From: DATGMS01 sp040905145
Lineage (GTDB): Bacteria > Bacteroidota > Bacteroidia > Cytophagales > Cyclobacteriaceae
Assembly: GCA_040905145.1 (NCBI GenBank)
Contig: JBBDSC010000231.1
Location: forward strand, 1-64,000
Direction: 5' to 3'
DNA: 64,000 nucleotides
Made by a program: the position numbers and the translations under genes. Shown here piece after piece: positions 36,233-44,239 of the stretch (the first letter of the stretch is position 1; every line of letters starts with the position of its first letter). The notes beneath the pieces are model-generated. The model did no database searches. It was given only the letters and a program-made list of their open reading frames with translations, and had not been told where the DNA came from.

Positions 36233-36613
36233 TTATTTTGTAAGGTGTTTTTTCACGGTAGAAAGAAGAAGATCGTAGTCCAAGGGTTTTTGTATATAAT
36301 CATTTATACCTACCTTTTTAAAATCATCCAAGGTATAATTTTTATAGTTACCGGTGATAGCAACTATCGGGATAGTGGCTTTCTTTTGATCAGCTAAGGC
36401 ACGAACTGCTTTGGTGCATTCTATCCCATCCATTACCGGCATATTGATATCCATTAATATAAGATCATAATCTTCTTTTTGTAATTTATCCAAAACCTGT
36501 TGACCATTTTTCACAGCGGTAATCCCGAATTTTTCAAACAGCAACACATTTTTTGTGAGATTAATAATTACGGAGCTGTCTTCCGCTACAAGGATTTTTT
36601 TTTGATCTGTCAT
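36233..36613 (-). CDS. Single-domain response regulator
   Basis: This 126-residue protein is only a receiver domain: acidic pocket ED (11-12), phospho-acceptor Asp55 in LILMDINMPVMDG, Thr near 87 (AITG) and Lys109 in YIQKPLD. With no output domain it probably passes phosphate on or binds a partner. It sits 3 nt after the receiver-Hpt gene. No histidine kinase is encoded in the window. Confidence 0.94.
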   Translation of the reverse strand: MTDQKKILVAEDSSVIINLTKNVLLFEKFGITAVKNGQQVLDKLQKEDYDLILMDINMPVMDGIECTKAVRALADQKKATIPIVAITGNYKNYTLDDFKKVGINDYIQKPLDYDLLLSTVKKHLTK

Positions 36614-36616
36614 ACT

Positions 36617-37360
36617 TCAAAATATTTTTTTTTCTTTAAGACTAATGCGAAAGTTATATAAGTGCTTTTCCAGCGTGATGCAATCTTCTAAAATACCGTC
36701 AAAATCTGAATTCTTTATTTTTTTTTCAAAAATAGCACTAAAAGTAAAGAGTTGCTTAGCTCCAAGAGTGCCTGAGTTTCCTTTCAATATATGAAGTTTT
36801 TCGCCGATTTCAGAAAATCTTTTGTTTTCAATAAAATTATTTATTTCTTCTACCAGTCCTTCAGCTTCTTCTAAAAAATCAAGGTAAACTGTCTTGATAT
36901 TTTCCATGGAATTGTACTTCATCAATTTTCTGATCATGGATTCATCAAAATCAGAAATAATGGCTTCGGCATTGTTTGCTTTATCCAGAATAGAAGGTTT
37001 ATTGATGTGATGGTAAATGGATTCCAGCAAATCCTTCGGCTTTACAGGCTTGGCCATAAATTCATCAAAACCAGTGGAAAGAAAATAATCCCTGTCACTT
37101 TGGCTAGAATAGGCAGAAATAGCAATAATTGGCGAGGCAGTGAGATCATCCTCTTTAATAATTTTCAGGGTGGAAATCCCATCAAGTTTCGGCATTTGAA
37201 TATCCATTAAGATCACATCAAAGTGCTCGCTTTTTATCTTCTCTATTGCTTCTAAACCATTAACTGCCACATCAAAAAGGTAACTATGTCCAATAATGTT
37301 TTCAAAAACTTTTCTGTTCAGCGCATTATCATCTACTATTAACACCTTTTTGTTTTTCAT
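36617..37360 (-). CDS. Response regulator with C-terminal Hpt domain
   Basis: This 247-residue phosphorelay protein has a receiver domain at 1-120 (Asp10-Asp11, phospho-acceptor Asp53 in VILMDIQMPKLDG, Lys104) and a histidine phosphotransfer domain at about 135-245 with the acceptor His190 in LHILKGNSGTLGA. Asp-to-His transfer, possibly to the next gene's receiver, is the expected chemistry. It is the first gene of an operon that ends with the RqcH homologue, an unusual context for signalling genes. Confidence 0.93.
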   Translation of the reverse strand: MKNKKVLIVDDNALNRKVFENIIGHSYLFDVAVNGLEAIEKIKSEHFDVILMDIQMPKLDGISTLKIIKEDDLTASPIIAISAYSSQSDRDYFLSTGFDEFMAKPVKPKDLLESIYHHINKPSILDKANNAEAIISDFDESMIRKLMKYNSMENIKTVYLDFLEEAEGLVEEINNFIENKRFSEIGEKLHILKGNSGTLGAKQLFTFSAIFEKKIKNSDFDGILEDCITLEKHLYNFRISLKEKKIF

Positions 37361-37381
37361 GACTTTAAATTTCTTAATTTG
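37349..37381 (+). promoter_or_regulatory. Predicted promoter of miaA
   Basis: TTTG at 37349-37352, a 21-nt spacer, then TTAATTTG at 37374-37381 (7 of 8 to TAnnTTTG). It overlaps the start of the divergent receiver-Hpt gene and lies 32 nt before the miaA TTG. Confidence 0.4.
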
Positions 37382-37413
37382 ACGCCATAAAACTCGAATA
37401 ATCCGCTTCTATC

Positions 37414-38328
37414 TTGTCAATAAAAAATAAAATCCTTCTAATTATAGCAGGCCCCACGGCTGTCGGCAAAACGGATTTATGCATAAATCTAGCCAAAAAA
37501 TTTAATACTTGCATTGTTTCTGCCGATAGTAGACAATTTTTTAATGAAATGAACATAGGGACTGCCAAACCTTCCCCAAAGGAATTGGGTGAAATAAAAC
37601 ATTATTTTATTAATAATTTATCTGTAATGGATAATTATGATGTGGGTAAGTTTGAAAAAGAGGCTTTGGCACTTTTGGACGGACTCTTTACATCCCATGA
37701 AATGATAATTCTAACAGGGGGATCCGGCTTGTATATAGATGCCATCAGCAATGGTTTTGATGACATTCCATCAGTGGGTGAATCCATAAGGGCTGAATTG
37801 AATTTTGTTTTTAAAAGGGAAGGGATTACCGTTCTCCAAGAAAAGCTTAAGCTCCTCGATCCAATCTACTATGCAAGAGTGGATGTAAAAAACCCACAAA
37901 GACTTATCAGGGCATTAGAGGTGACTATAGGTACGGGAAAACCTTTCAGTAGCTTTAGGAAAAGAAGGAAAGCTGAACGTCCATTTAAAATAATAAAAGT
38001 AGGTCTTGAAAGGGAAAGGGAGGAACTTTATGCCCGCATAGACCTGAGGATGGACCAGATGATTGCAGAAGGCTTGTTCGAAGAAGCAAAGAATTTGTAT
38101 CCCATGAGGCAATATAATGCGCTACAAACTGTGGGATACAAGGAGGTTTTTGGATACTTAGAGGGTAAATATGATAAAAAAGAAGCAATAAGGCTCCTGA
38201 AGCGAAATTCAAGAAGGTATGCCAAGAGACAAATGACCTGGTTTAGGAGAGATGAAGACTTTCATTGGTTTCATCCCTCCGAAGTACAGGAAATAATGGA
38301 TTTTGTAAATGATCAAATAAGGGAGTGA
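37414..38328 (+). CDS. miaA: tRNA dimethylallyltransferase
   Basis: This 304-residue enzyme prenylates A37 of tRNAs that read UNN codons. It has the P-loop IIAGPTAVGKTDL (9-21), DSRQFF (the Asp-Ser-Arg-Gln motif), GSGLYIDA and the C-terminal RYAKRQMTWFRRD. An in-frame stop at 37399 leaves TTG at 37414 as the only sensible start. The last 16 nt overlap the convergent gene for the 123-residue protein. Confidence 0.96.
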   Translation: MSIKNKILLIIAGPTAVGKTDLCINLAKKFNTCIVSADSRQFFNEMNIGTAKPSPKELGEIKHYFINNLSVMDNYDVGKFEKEALALLDGLFTSHEMIILTGGSGLYIDAISNGFDDIPSVGESIRAELNFVFKREGITVLQEKLKLLDPIYYARVDVKNPQRLIRALEVTIGTGKPFSSFRKRRKAERPFKIIKVGLEREREELYARIDLRMDQMIAEGLFEEAKNLYPMRQYNALQTVGYKEVFGYLEGKYDKKEAIRLLKRNSRRYAKRQMTWFRRDEDFHWFHPSEVQEIMDFVNDQIRE

Positions 38329-38684
38329 CCTGTGATTTTAGCGATAAAACTGTAAGGCTTTATCCTGATCATTTTATTATACCAGTATAAATGCAGTTTT
38401 GCTTGGGTCAGGTAAGGCTTGACAGTTTGATCCAACAAAGCCAAACGTTCTGTGTCTGCCTTTGCCTTTAGGGATAAGTAATACTTTTCTACCTCCTCTA
38501 ATTTCCACTCCTTAAAATGAACTGCCTGTTCTGGTGGATTTGGATTTAGGTTGTTCAGGTGGAATATCAGCTTATCGAAGGATTTCAGGTACTGCAGTTT
38601 TTTACTTTTAAAATTATTTGCCACCACCAGGACAAATAAAAATATAAAACCACCCAGGTACAGAAATATTGGAATAAACCCCAT
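38313..38684 (-). CDS. Small membrane-anchored hypothetical protein
   Basis: This 123-residue protein has one N-terminal membrane segment (IPIFLYLGGFIFLFVLVVANN, about 4-24) and a helical cytoplasmic region (about 30-115). It starts 12 nt after pfkA in the same direction and overlaps the miaA 3' end by 16 nt. No known family is recognised. The close spacing and the clear anchor make it a credible gene. Confidence 0.7.
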   Translation of the reverse strand: MGFIPIFLYLGGFIFLFVLVVANNFKSKKLQYLKSFDKLIFHLNNLNPNPPEQAVHFKEWKLEEVEKYYLSLKAKADTERLALLDQTVKPYLTQAKLHLYWYNKMIRIKPYSFIAKITGHSLI

Positions 38685-38696
38685 TATATAGATAAA

Positions 38697-39671
38697 TTAG
38701 ATGCTCAGGATTTCCTGTAGTTTTATATAGGCCGGATTTAAAGGTTTGCTTTTCCCAATACAATCCTCGAAGGGGGTGTAAATGATCTCGTCATTCATAA
38801 TTCCCGCCATGCAGTTTGATTTCCCTTCCATCAATGCCTCTACGGCCGCCAATCCACAACGGCTTCCCAAGATCCTGTCTTTGCCTGTGGGACTTCCCCC
38901 TCGTTGGATATGGCCCAAGGTGGTTACCTTAAAATCTTTTTCTTCATCATTGATCAACACCTTTACTTTTTCCATAATCTCTGCGGCGCCACCTTCCTCG
39001 TCGCCTTCGGCCACTACCACGATACTGGAGGTTTTTGTCTTACGCAGACTTTTCAAAGACCGGACCACATCATCGATAGTTGTCTTTGTTTCGGGCACCA
39101 TCACCAGCTCTGCACCACCACCAATGGCACATTCCACAGCGATGTAGCCACTGTCCCTGCCCATCACTTCTATGAAGAAGATTCTGTCATGGGCAGCAGC
39201 GGTATCACGGATTTTATCTATAGCCTCCAGGGCCGTGTTAAGGGCCGTATCAAAACCAATGGTATAATCAGTTCCATAAATATCATTATCTATAGTTCCG
39301 GGGCAGCCGATGACTGGAATGTCAAATTCTTCGCTTAGGATTTTTGCCCCCTTAAAAGTTCCATCGCCACCAATTGCTATTAGTCCTTCTATCCCATGCT
39401 TTTGAAGTTGCGCATAAGCTTTTTGGCGGCCTTCTTTGCTCATGAATTCATTGCTCCTTGCTGATTTAAGAATGGTCCCTCCACGCTGAAGCACATTGCT
39501 TACAGAAAGGGATTGCATTTTTTTGATGTTACCTGCTATCATTCCATCATAACCGTACATGATCCCATATACATCCAATCCATGATATATTCCGGTTCTG
39601 ACAACAGCTCTGATACAGGCATTCATTCCTGGGGCATCTCCTCCAGACGTAAAAACGGCGATTTTTTTCAT
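38697..39671 (-). CDS. pfkA: ATP-dependent 6-phosphofructokinase
   Basis: This 324-residue enzyme phosphorylates fructose 6-phosphate, the committing step of glycolysis. It has the ATP loop SGGDAPGMNACIRAVVR (9-25), IGGDGTFKGA (about 99-108) with the Gly that marks ATP rather than pyrophosphate use, catalytic PGTIDNDIYGTD and substrate-binding EVMGRDSGYIA. Length is typical. It leads a two-gene unit with the 123-residue membrane protein. Confidence 0.98.
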   Translation of the reverse strand: MKKIAVFTSGGDAPGMNACIRAVVRTGIYHGLDVYGIMYGYDGMIAGNIKKMQSLSVSNVLQRGGTILKSARSNEFMSKEGRQKAYAQLQKHGIEGLIAIGGDGTFKGAKILSEEFDIPVIGCPGTIDNDIYGTDYTIGFDTALNTALEAIDKIRDTAAAHDRIFFIEVMGRDSGYIAVECAIGGGAELVMVPETKTTIDDVVRSLKSLRKTKTSSIVVVAEGDEEGGAAEIMEKVKVLINDEEKDFKVTTLGHIQRGGSPTGKDRILGSRCGLAAVEALMEGKSNCMAGIMNDEIIYTPFEDCIGKSKPLNPAYIKLQEILSI

Positions 39672-39754
39672 TGTTTAATAGGTTTCGAAAAGCTAAAAAT
39701 AATGAATAATGCACGCTAATTTAATTTTTTCATGAAATCTTTTAGACAGAAGAT

Positions 39755-39970
39755 TAAAGAAAGGAGACGGAAGACCGAAGATGGTGGGCGTGACAAAGTG
39801 AGGAATTATGAATGATGAGTTAAGAATTATTATAATTTCCAATTCATCATTCATGATTTCATCCGGTTTTGATCTTTGACCTAAAGCGTACATAGAATAT
39901 ACTAAATACCATACCTCGGACCTTGTACTTGAAGTGTTTTATACTACGGTCTCCGGTCTTCCGTCCTTTT
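39755..39970. repeat. Nested inverted repeat, about 215 nt
   Basis: The outer arms are perfect 12-mers, GACGGAAGACCG (39766-39777) and its complement (39954-39965). The inner arms 39804-39821 and 39841-39858 are complementary at about 16 of 18 positions and are made of 7-nt AATTATG/AATGATG units. It fills most of the 373-nt gap between divergent pfkA and the glycosyltransferase; no coding region is seen in 39672-40044. Its right half shares words with the 62652-62790 element. Confidence 0.75.
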
Positions 39971-40008
39971 CACCTACTGGGCATCCGACAATCACCAAAC
40001 CAACATCA

Positions 40009-40039
40009 TCTGTAGGTGTCATCCTAATCCTTATCTTTG
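40009..40039 (+). promoter_or_regulatory. Predicted promoter giving a near-leaderless mRNA
   Basis: TCTG (40009-40012, 3 of 4 to TTTG), a 19-nt spacer and TATCTTTG (40032-40039, exact TAnnTTTG). Transcription would begin at about the A of the glycosyltransferase ATG at 40045. Confidence 0.5.
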
Positions 40040-40044
40040 TTTTT

Positions 40045-41346
40045 ATGGATCAAAATAAAAAGGTTTTAATCATTACCTACTATTGGCCACCAAGTGCGGG
40101 GTCGGGAGTCCAGAGATGGCTGAAGTTTGCCAAATATCTTCCTGGATATGGCTGGGATCCTATTGTTTTTACACCAGAAAACCCTGACTTTGAGCTTCAG
40201 GATGAATCGCTCCTGCGGGAAGTTCCCGTCGGGATGGAAGTGCTGAGGTTTCCGATTTGGGAGCCTTACAGTATTTTAAGGTCCCTTAAGAAGGAAAAAA
40301 TAAAGGATCCTGGTGTTATTATGGAGAAAAAGAACAAAAGCCTGTTGGATCAAGTGGCCATTTGGTTGAGGGCAAATGCCATCGTGCCCGACCCAAAGGT
40401 ATATTGGGTCAAGCCTTCAGTAGGCTTTTTACTTGATATCATCGAAAAAAATAATATAGAGGCCATCATCACTACGGGGCCGCCACATAGTTTGCATTTG
40501 ATAGGCAGAGACATTAAGCGTAAAAAGGAGATCCCATGGATAGCTGACTTCAGGGATCCATGGTCTTCATGGGAGTTTTTGGATTCCTTGCCCATGCTAA
40601 AAATGATCAGGAAGAAACACGAATTGATGGAACAGTCCGTATTACGGGAAGCAGATGCCGTGATGACCATTTCGCCTACTTTCAAGACGGAGATAGAAGC
40701 GATTGGAAATAGGGAAGTAAGGGTAATTACCAACGGGTTTGACCGTACAGATATGCCCATTTCCTTTAATGCGCCCATCAATGATGCTGGAGCTTTCCAT
40801 ATTGTTTATACAGGTATTATTGATTCCATTAGGGATCCGATCCCATTTTTAAACGCTTTTAAATCCGCTTTTTGTAAAACGGAAAAAGAAGTATTGCTCA
40901 CCTTTGTTGGAAAAGTGAGCGGACAAGTGGTGGATTTTATCAAAGGTGATCCTTGGCTTTCTGCGCAGGTTGAATTTGCCGGCTACCTTTCGCATCAGGA
41001 AGTCTTTAAGTTTTATGCAAAAGCAAATCTTTTGTTGTTGATCCTTACCCATACAAAAAATGCAAAAGGAAATATTCCGGGAAAATTGTTTGAATACATT
41101 GCCACTGGCAGAAAAATAATAGCATTGGGAGATCCTGGCGGTGATGCGGCCAAAATTATTCAAGAGGCCAATGCGGGAAAAGTCTTTAAACATGAAGCGG
41201 TAAAGGAGATCCAACAATTTCTGGAAAACCAATTTAATTCTTCTACGAAAGAAGTGGAAAATAAAAGTATAGAACAATTTGAAAGAAAATTTTTAACCGG
41301 CAATTTGGCCAAACTATTAGATGAAAAAGTACATTCCATTTCTTGA
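40045..41346 (+). CDS. Glycosyltransferase (GT4-like)
   Basis: This 433-residue GT-B enzyme begins KKVLIITYYWPPSAGSGVQRW, typical of surface-polysaccharide glycosyltransferases. The second Rossmann half (about 240-420) includes GKLFEYIATGRKIIALG, which binds the sugar nucleotide. The frame is open further upstream, but that part reads the intergenic repeat; the ATG at 40045 matches the usual family start. Its end overlaps the aminotransferase by 26 nt, so the pair is co-expressed. Donor and acceptor sugars are unknown. Confidence 0.92.
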   Translation: MDQNKKVLIITYYWPPSAGSGVQRWLKFAKYLPGYGWDPIVFTPENPDFELQDESLLREVPVGMEVLRFPIWEPYSILRSLKKEKIKDPGVIMEKKNKSLLDQVAIWLRANAIVPDPKVYWVKPSVGFLLDIIEKNNIEAIITTGPPHSLHLIGRDIKRKKEIPWIADFRDPWSSWEFLDSLPMLKMIRKKHELMEQSVLREADAVMTISPTFKTEIEAIGNREVRVITNGFDRTDMPISFNAPINDAGAFHIVYTGIIDSIRDPIPFLNAFKSAFCKTEKEVLLTFVGKVSGQVVDFIKGDPWLSAQVEFAGYLSHQEVFKFYAKANLLLLILTHTKNAKGNIPGKLFEYIATGRKIIALGDPGGDAAKIIQEANAGKVFKHEAVKEIQQFLENQFNSSTKEVENKSIEQFERKFLTGNLAKLLDEKVHSIS

Positions 41347-42427
41347 ACTAGGGACCCTACATCAACAAATTGCTGATGAACTGAAAGAAAAGTTTTTGGA
41401 AGTATTGGGTGAGGGTATCTTTTCAGCAGGAAAGGAAGTAGCAATGTTTGAAAAAAAAGTAGGGAACTTACTGAAGGTATCTTATGCCATTCCTTGTTCC
41501 AATGGTACAGACGCTTTGGAATTGGCCCTGACAGCTTTGGAAATAGGCCCTGGAGATGAAGTAATTGTACCGGCACTTACCTGGACTTCTACTGCTGAAG
41601 CAGTGGTGAACGTGGGTGCCAAGCCTATCTTTTGCGATGTGGACCAAGATGGATTAATAGCTGTTTCCGAAGCTGAAAAGCTGGTTACCACTCGTACAAA
41701 AGGAATGATTCCGGTTCATCTATATGGTAAGATGGTGGACATGAAAAGGCTTTTAAACTTTGCGCATCAACATCAATTGAGGGTAATAGAAGATGGGGCA
41801 CAAGCTTTTGGAGCATTTCAGCAGGGGATCAGTGCAGGGGCATTTGGTGATATTGGTTGCTTTAGTTTTTATCCCACCAAAAATCTTGGGGCTTTGGGAG
41901 AAGCGGGGCTTTTGACCACCAAAGAGGAGATTTTGGCGAAAAGGTTAAGATTTATTTTAAACCATGGGCAATCCGAGCGGAATGTACATGAATTGGTAGG
42001 AAGGAACAGTAAGATCGATACCCTACAAGCAGCTTTTCTAAATGTTAAACTCCGTCATTTTGATACATGGCAAAACATAAGGAAAAGGTGGGCGTCCCAT
42101 TATTTGAAAGAACTGCAGGAGGTAAAGGCTTTTCATTTACCCCATGACATTTTGAATGCTGACCACAATGCCCATTTATTCACCATTAGGTTTAATCAAA
42201 GGGATACATTAAAAGATTATTTGGAGAAGCAGGGGATAGGGACAGCCGTTCATTATCCGGCATCTCTGCCAAAGACCAAAGCTTTCTACAGTTTGTCCTC
42301 CTTTCCTGTGGCAGAGGAAATTGCCAGGACCACCCTTTCATTGCCCCTTCATCCCCTTTTAAAAGAAGAAGAGCTAATGCTCATCTGCGGGAAAATCAAG
42401 GATTTCTTTAGGTTGCAATCCTCCTAA
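41321..42427 (+). CDS. DegT/DnrJ/EryC1/StrS sugar aminotransferase
   Basis: This 368-residue PLP enzyme of the nucleotide-sugar aminotransferase family has a Schiff-base Lys187 in SFYPTKNLGALG and a PLP-ring Asp158 in IEDGAQAFGA, with SNGTDALELAL near the N-terminus. It would place an amino group on a keto-sugar nucleotide for polysaccharide or glycan synthesis. The ATG lies inside the glycosyltransferase gene (26-nt overlap), a sign of coupling. The exact sugar is unknown. Confidence 0.94.
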   Translation: MKKYIPFLELGTLHQQIADELKEKFLEVLGEGIFSAGKEVAMFEKKVGNLLKVSYAIPCSNGTDALELALTALEIGPGDEVIVPALTWTSTAEAVVNVGAKPIFCDVDQDGLIAVSEAEKLVTTRTKGMIPVHLYGKMVDMKRLLNFAHQHQLRVIEDGAQAFGAFQQGISAGAFGDIGCFSFYPTKNLGALGEAGLLTTKEEILAKRLRFILNHGQSERNVHELVGRNSKIDTLQAAFLNVKLRHFDTWQNIRKRWASHYLKELQEVKAFHLPHDILNADHNAHLFTIRFNQRDTLKDYLEKQGIGTAVHYPASLPKTKAFYSLSSFPVAEEIARTTLSLPLHPLLKEEELMLICGKIKDFFRLQSS

Positions 42428-42566
42428 CCCGCTCATCCAAGGTAAATGCCATGTGAATTTTTACAATTTTCAAAGGAAAATAACGCACAGTCTGAATGTA
42501 CGGACATTCTGTTTGCTGGAATCAGAGGAGCAGGATTTTAAAATGTTTTAATTATTTGATGTAATC

Positions 42567-44045
42567 TTATTTATTGAAGTATCCTATTTTATCCATTATT
42601 ATTCTCTGGGATTCAGGGGCAATCTTCAATAACCAAATTCCAAACAGATAAGAGGTCAATAGAAATCCAACACGTACTATCAAGTCCAAAATTACAAGAT
42701 TGAATTTTGGTATCAGGTAGTAATTAATAGTGAAAACCAATATTCCCAAAAAAATTATTTTGGCGATATCAAAGGTAAATGGATCAAAACCAAGCCTTAT
42801 TTTTACATAGAGGTATTTGATAAGATTGAAAAAGAACATGGCAATCAATGAAGCTAAAGCGGCTCCTTCAATTCCATATAAAGGAATAAAAATAAAATTT
42901 AGCGTGATTACAGTAACACTCATCAAAAGTGTGGCGGTGATATTAAAAATATAGAACCGGGAAAATATGATTATTTCTCCATTTATAGAGAAAAGAACAT
43001 CAGAAAGTTTGCCTAGTCCAATTAACAAGACTACCCATTTACCAGCTTCGTATACATTTTTGTTAGGCACAAAATAATAAAAATTATCTACGTTTGCCCA
43101 AATTAAGAGGAAGATCAACAAGCATAAAACCAGTTGATTTATTGCTACTTTTTTATATAATGCATCTATATCATCTAATTGGTTCAAAGCAAATTTTTCA
43201 GCAACTATCGGCATTACAACTTGTGAGATTGCTCTTCTGGGCATTTCTATGACAATTGCCATGGCAAATCCAATGGAATAAATGGCATTGGCATCCAAAC
43301 CGATCATAGAAGTAACCATTAGGCTGTCGATCTTCGAAATAAGAAGGGCACCTGTGGCTCCTAATAAGGTTATTAAACTAAATCCAAGAAACTCTTTTTT
43401 AAAAGCTTTAGGTATACTTTTCCAGTTAAAATTCAATTTTAAAAGCCCATTTCGGAACATAAAAATACCCATACCAAAAAGTGTGATAAAATAAAGGGTG
43501 GAAAGTCCCCACATCATGGCTTGAAAAGATATCCACTCCATGAAATAACTTCCTACTAAAATTGAAATAAGTATCCTAAGAAATACATCACGAAAGAAAC
43601 TGGGCACGGCAATTTTCATAAAGGATCTACAAAAAGAATCCAATATGGTATTGAGTACGGAAAAGAAGGTAATGAGTAAAACCACCCCCAGATAATCGAT
43701 CACTTCTGGAGAATTTGTAGCAAAAGCAGAAATGATATTACTCTTGAATATAAACAATAAAAAAGTAATGAGCAGGAAACCTATAAAAGAAAGAAACAGA
43801 CTCATAGTGAAAAAAGCAAATTGGTTATCCTTTATTTTTGGGTAATAACGGGTGATACCGTTACCTAATCCCAATTGAGCCAAGGACACCAACAGCAATG
43901 CCATGTCTTGAATGGTCTTGAATAAGCCCATTTGATCCGGTTCTAGTGCATAGGGCAAGAGCCATAGCATATTGAAATAGCCGATAACCACACCTATATA
44001 AGAAAAAAAGGTTGTAAGTAAGCTCTCTTTGATAACTTTTCCCAT
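42567..44045 (-). CDS. Polysaccharide flippase (Wzx/MATE-like)
   Basis: This 492-residue integral membrane protein has 12-14 predicted helices, starting with LTTFFSYIGVVIGYFNMLWLLPYAL and including the family segment LAQLGLGNGITRYYPK. It would flip lipid-linked sugar units across the inner membrane. It converges on the glycosyltransferase-aminotransferase pair, consistent with a shared surface-glycan role. The 139-nt gap at 42428-42566 holds only a 6-bp hairpin (42494-42509). Confidence 0.88.
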   Translation of the reverse strand: MGKVIKESLLTTFFSYIGVVIGYFNMLWLLPYALEPDQMGLFKTIQDMALLLVSLAQLGLGNGITRYYPKIKDNQFAFFTMSLFLSFIGFLLITFLLFIFKSNIISAFATNSPEVIDYLGVVLLITFFSVLNTILDSFCRSFMKIAVPSFFRDVFLRILISILVGSYFMEWISFQAMMWGLSTLYFITLFGMGIFMFRNGLLKLNFNWKSIPKAFKKEFLGFSLITLLGATGALLISKIDSLMVTSMIGLDANAIYSIGFAMAIVIEMPRRAISQVVMPIVAEKFALNQLDDIDALYKKVAINQLVLCLLIFLLIWANVDNFYYFVPNKNVYEAGKWVVLLIGLGKLSDVLFSINGEIIIFSRFYIFNITATLLMSVTVITLNFIFIPLYGIEGAALASLIAMFFFNLIKYLYVKIRLGFDPFTFDIAKIIFLGILVFTINYYLIPKFNLVILDLIVRVGFLLTSYLFGIWLLKIAPESQRIIMDKIGYFNK

Positions 44046-44239
44046 GCTATTTTTTCAAAGGAAATGGATGGTTTTTCAACTCTTGCAATATGTCACAAAA
44101 TTCGGGATGATTATTCTGATCAAGATTTGATATTTCACCTCTCATCCGATCTCATAAAATTTATAACGGAAACTTTCTAAAAATAAGAAGATATCTTTGG
44201 AGGACCAGGAACCGCCACCTCCAATATACCAGATTCAAA

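Noticed and set aside
36233..37360. Complete two-component system
   Set aside because: Receivers and an Hpt domain are present, but no histidine kinase is encoded in the window, so it is only part of a relay.
39934..40044. Upstream extension of the glycosyltransferase frame
   Set aside because: It translates the inverted repeat and promoter, and relatives start at the motif KKVLIITYYWPPS just after the ATG at 40045.
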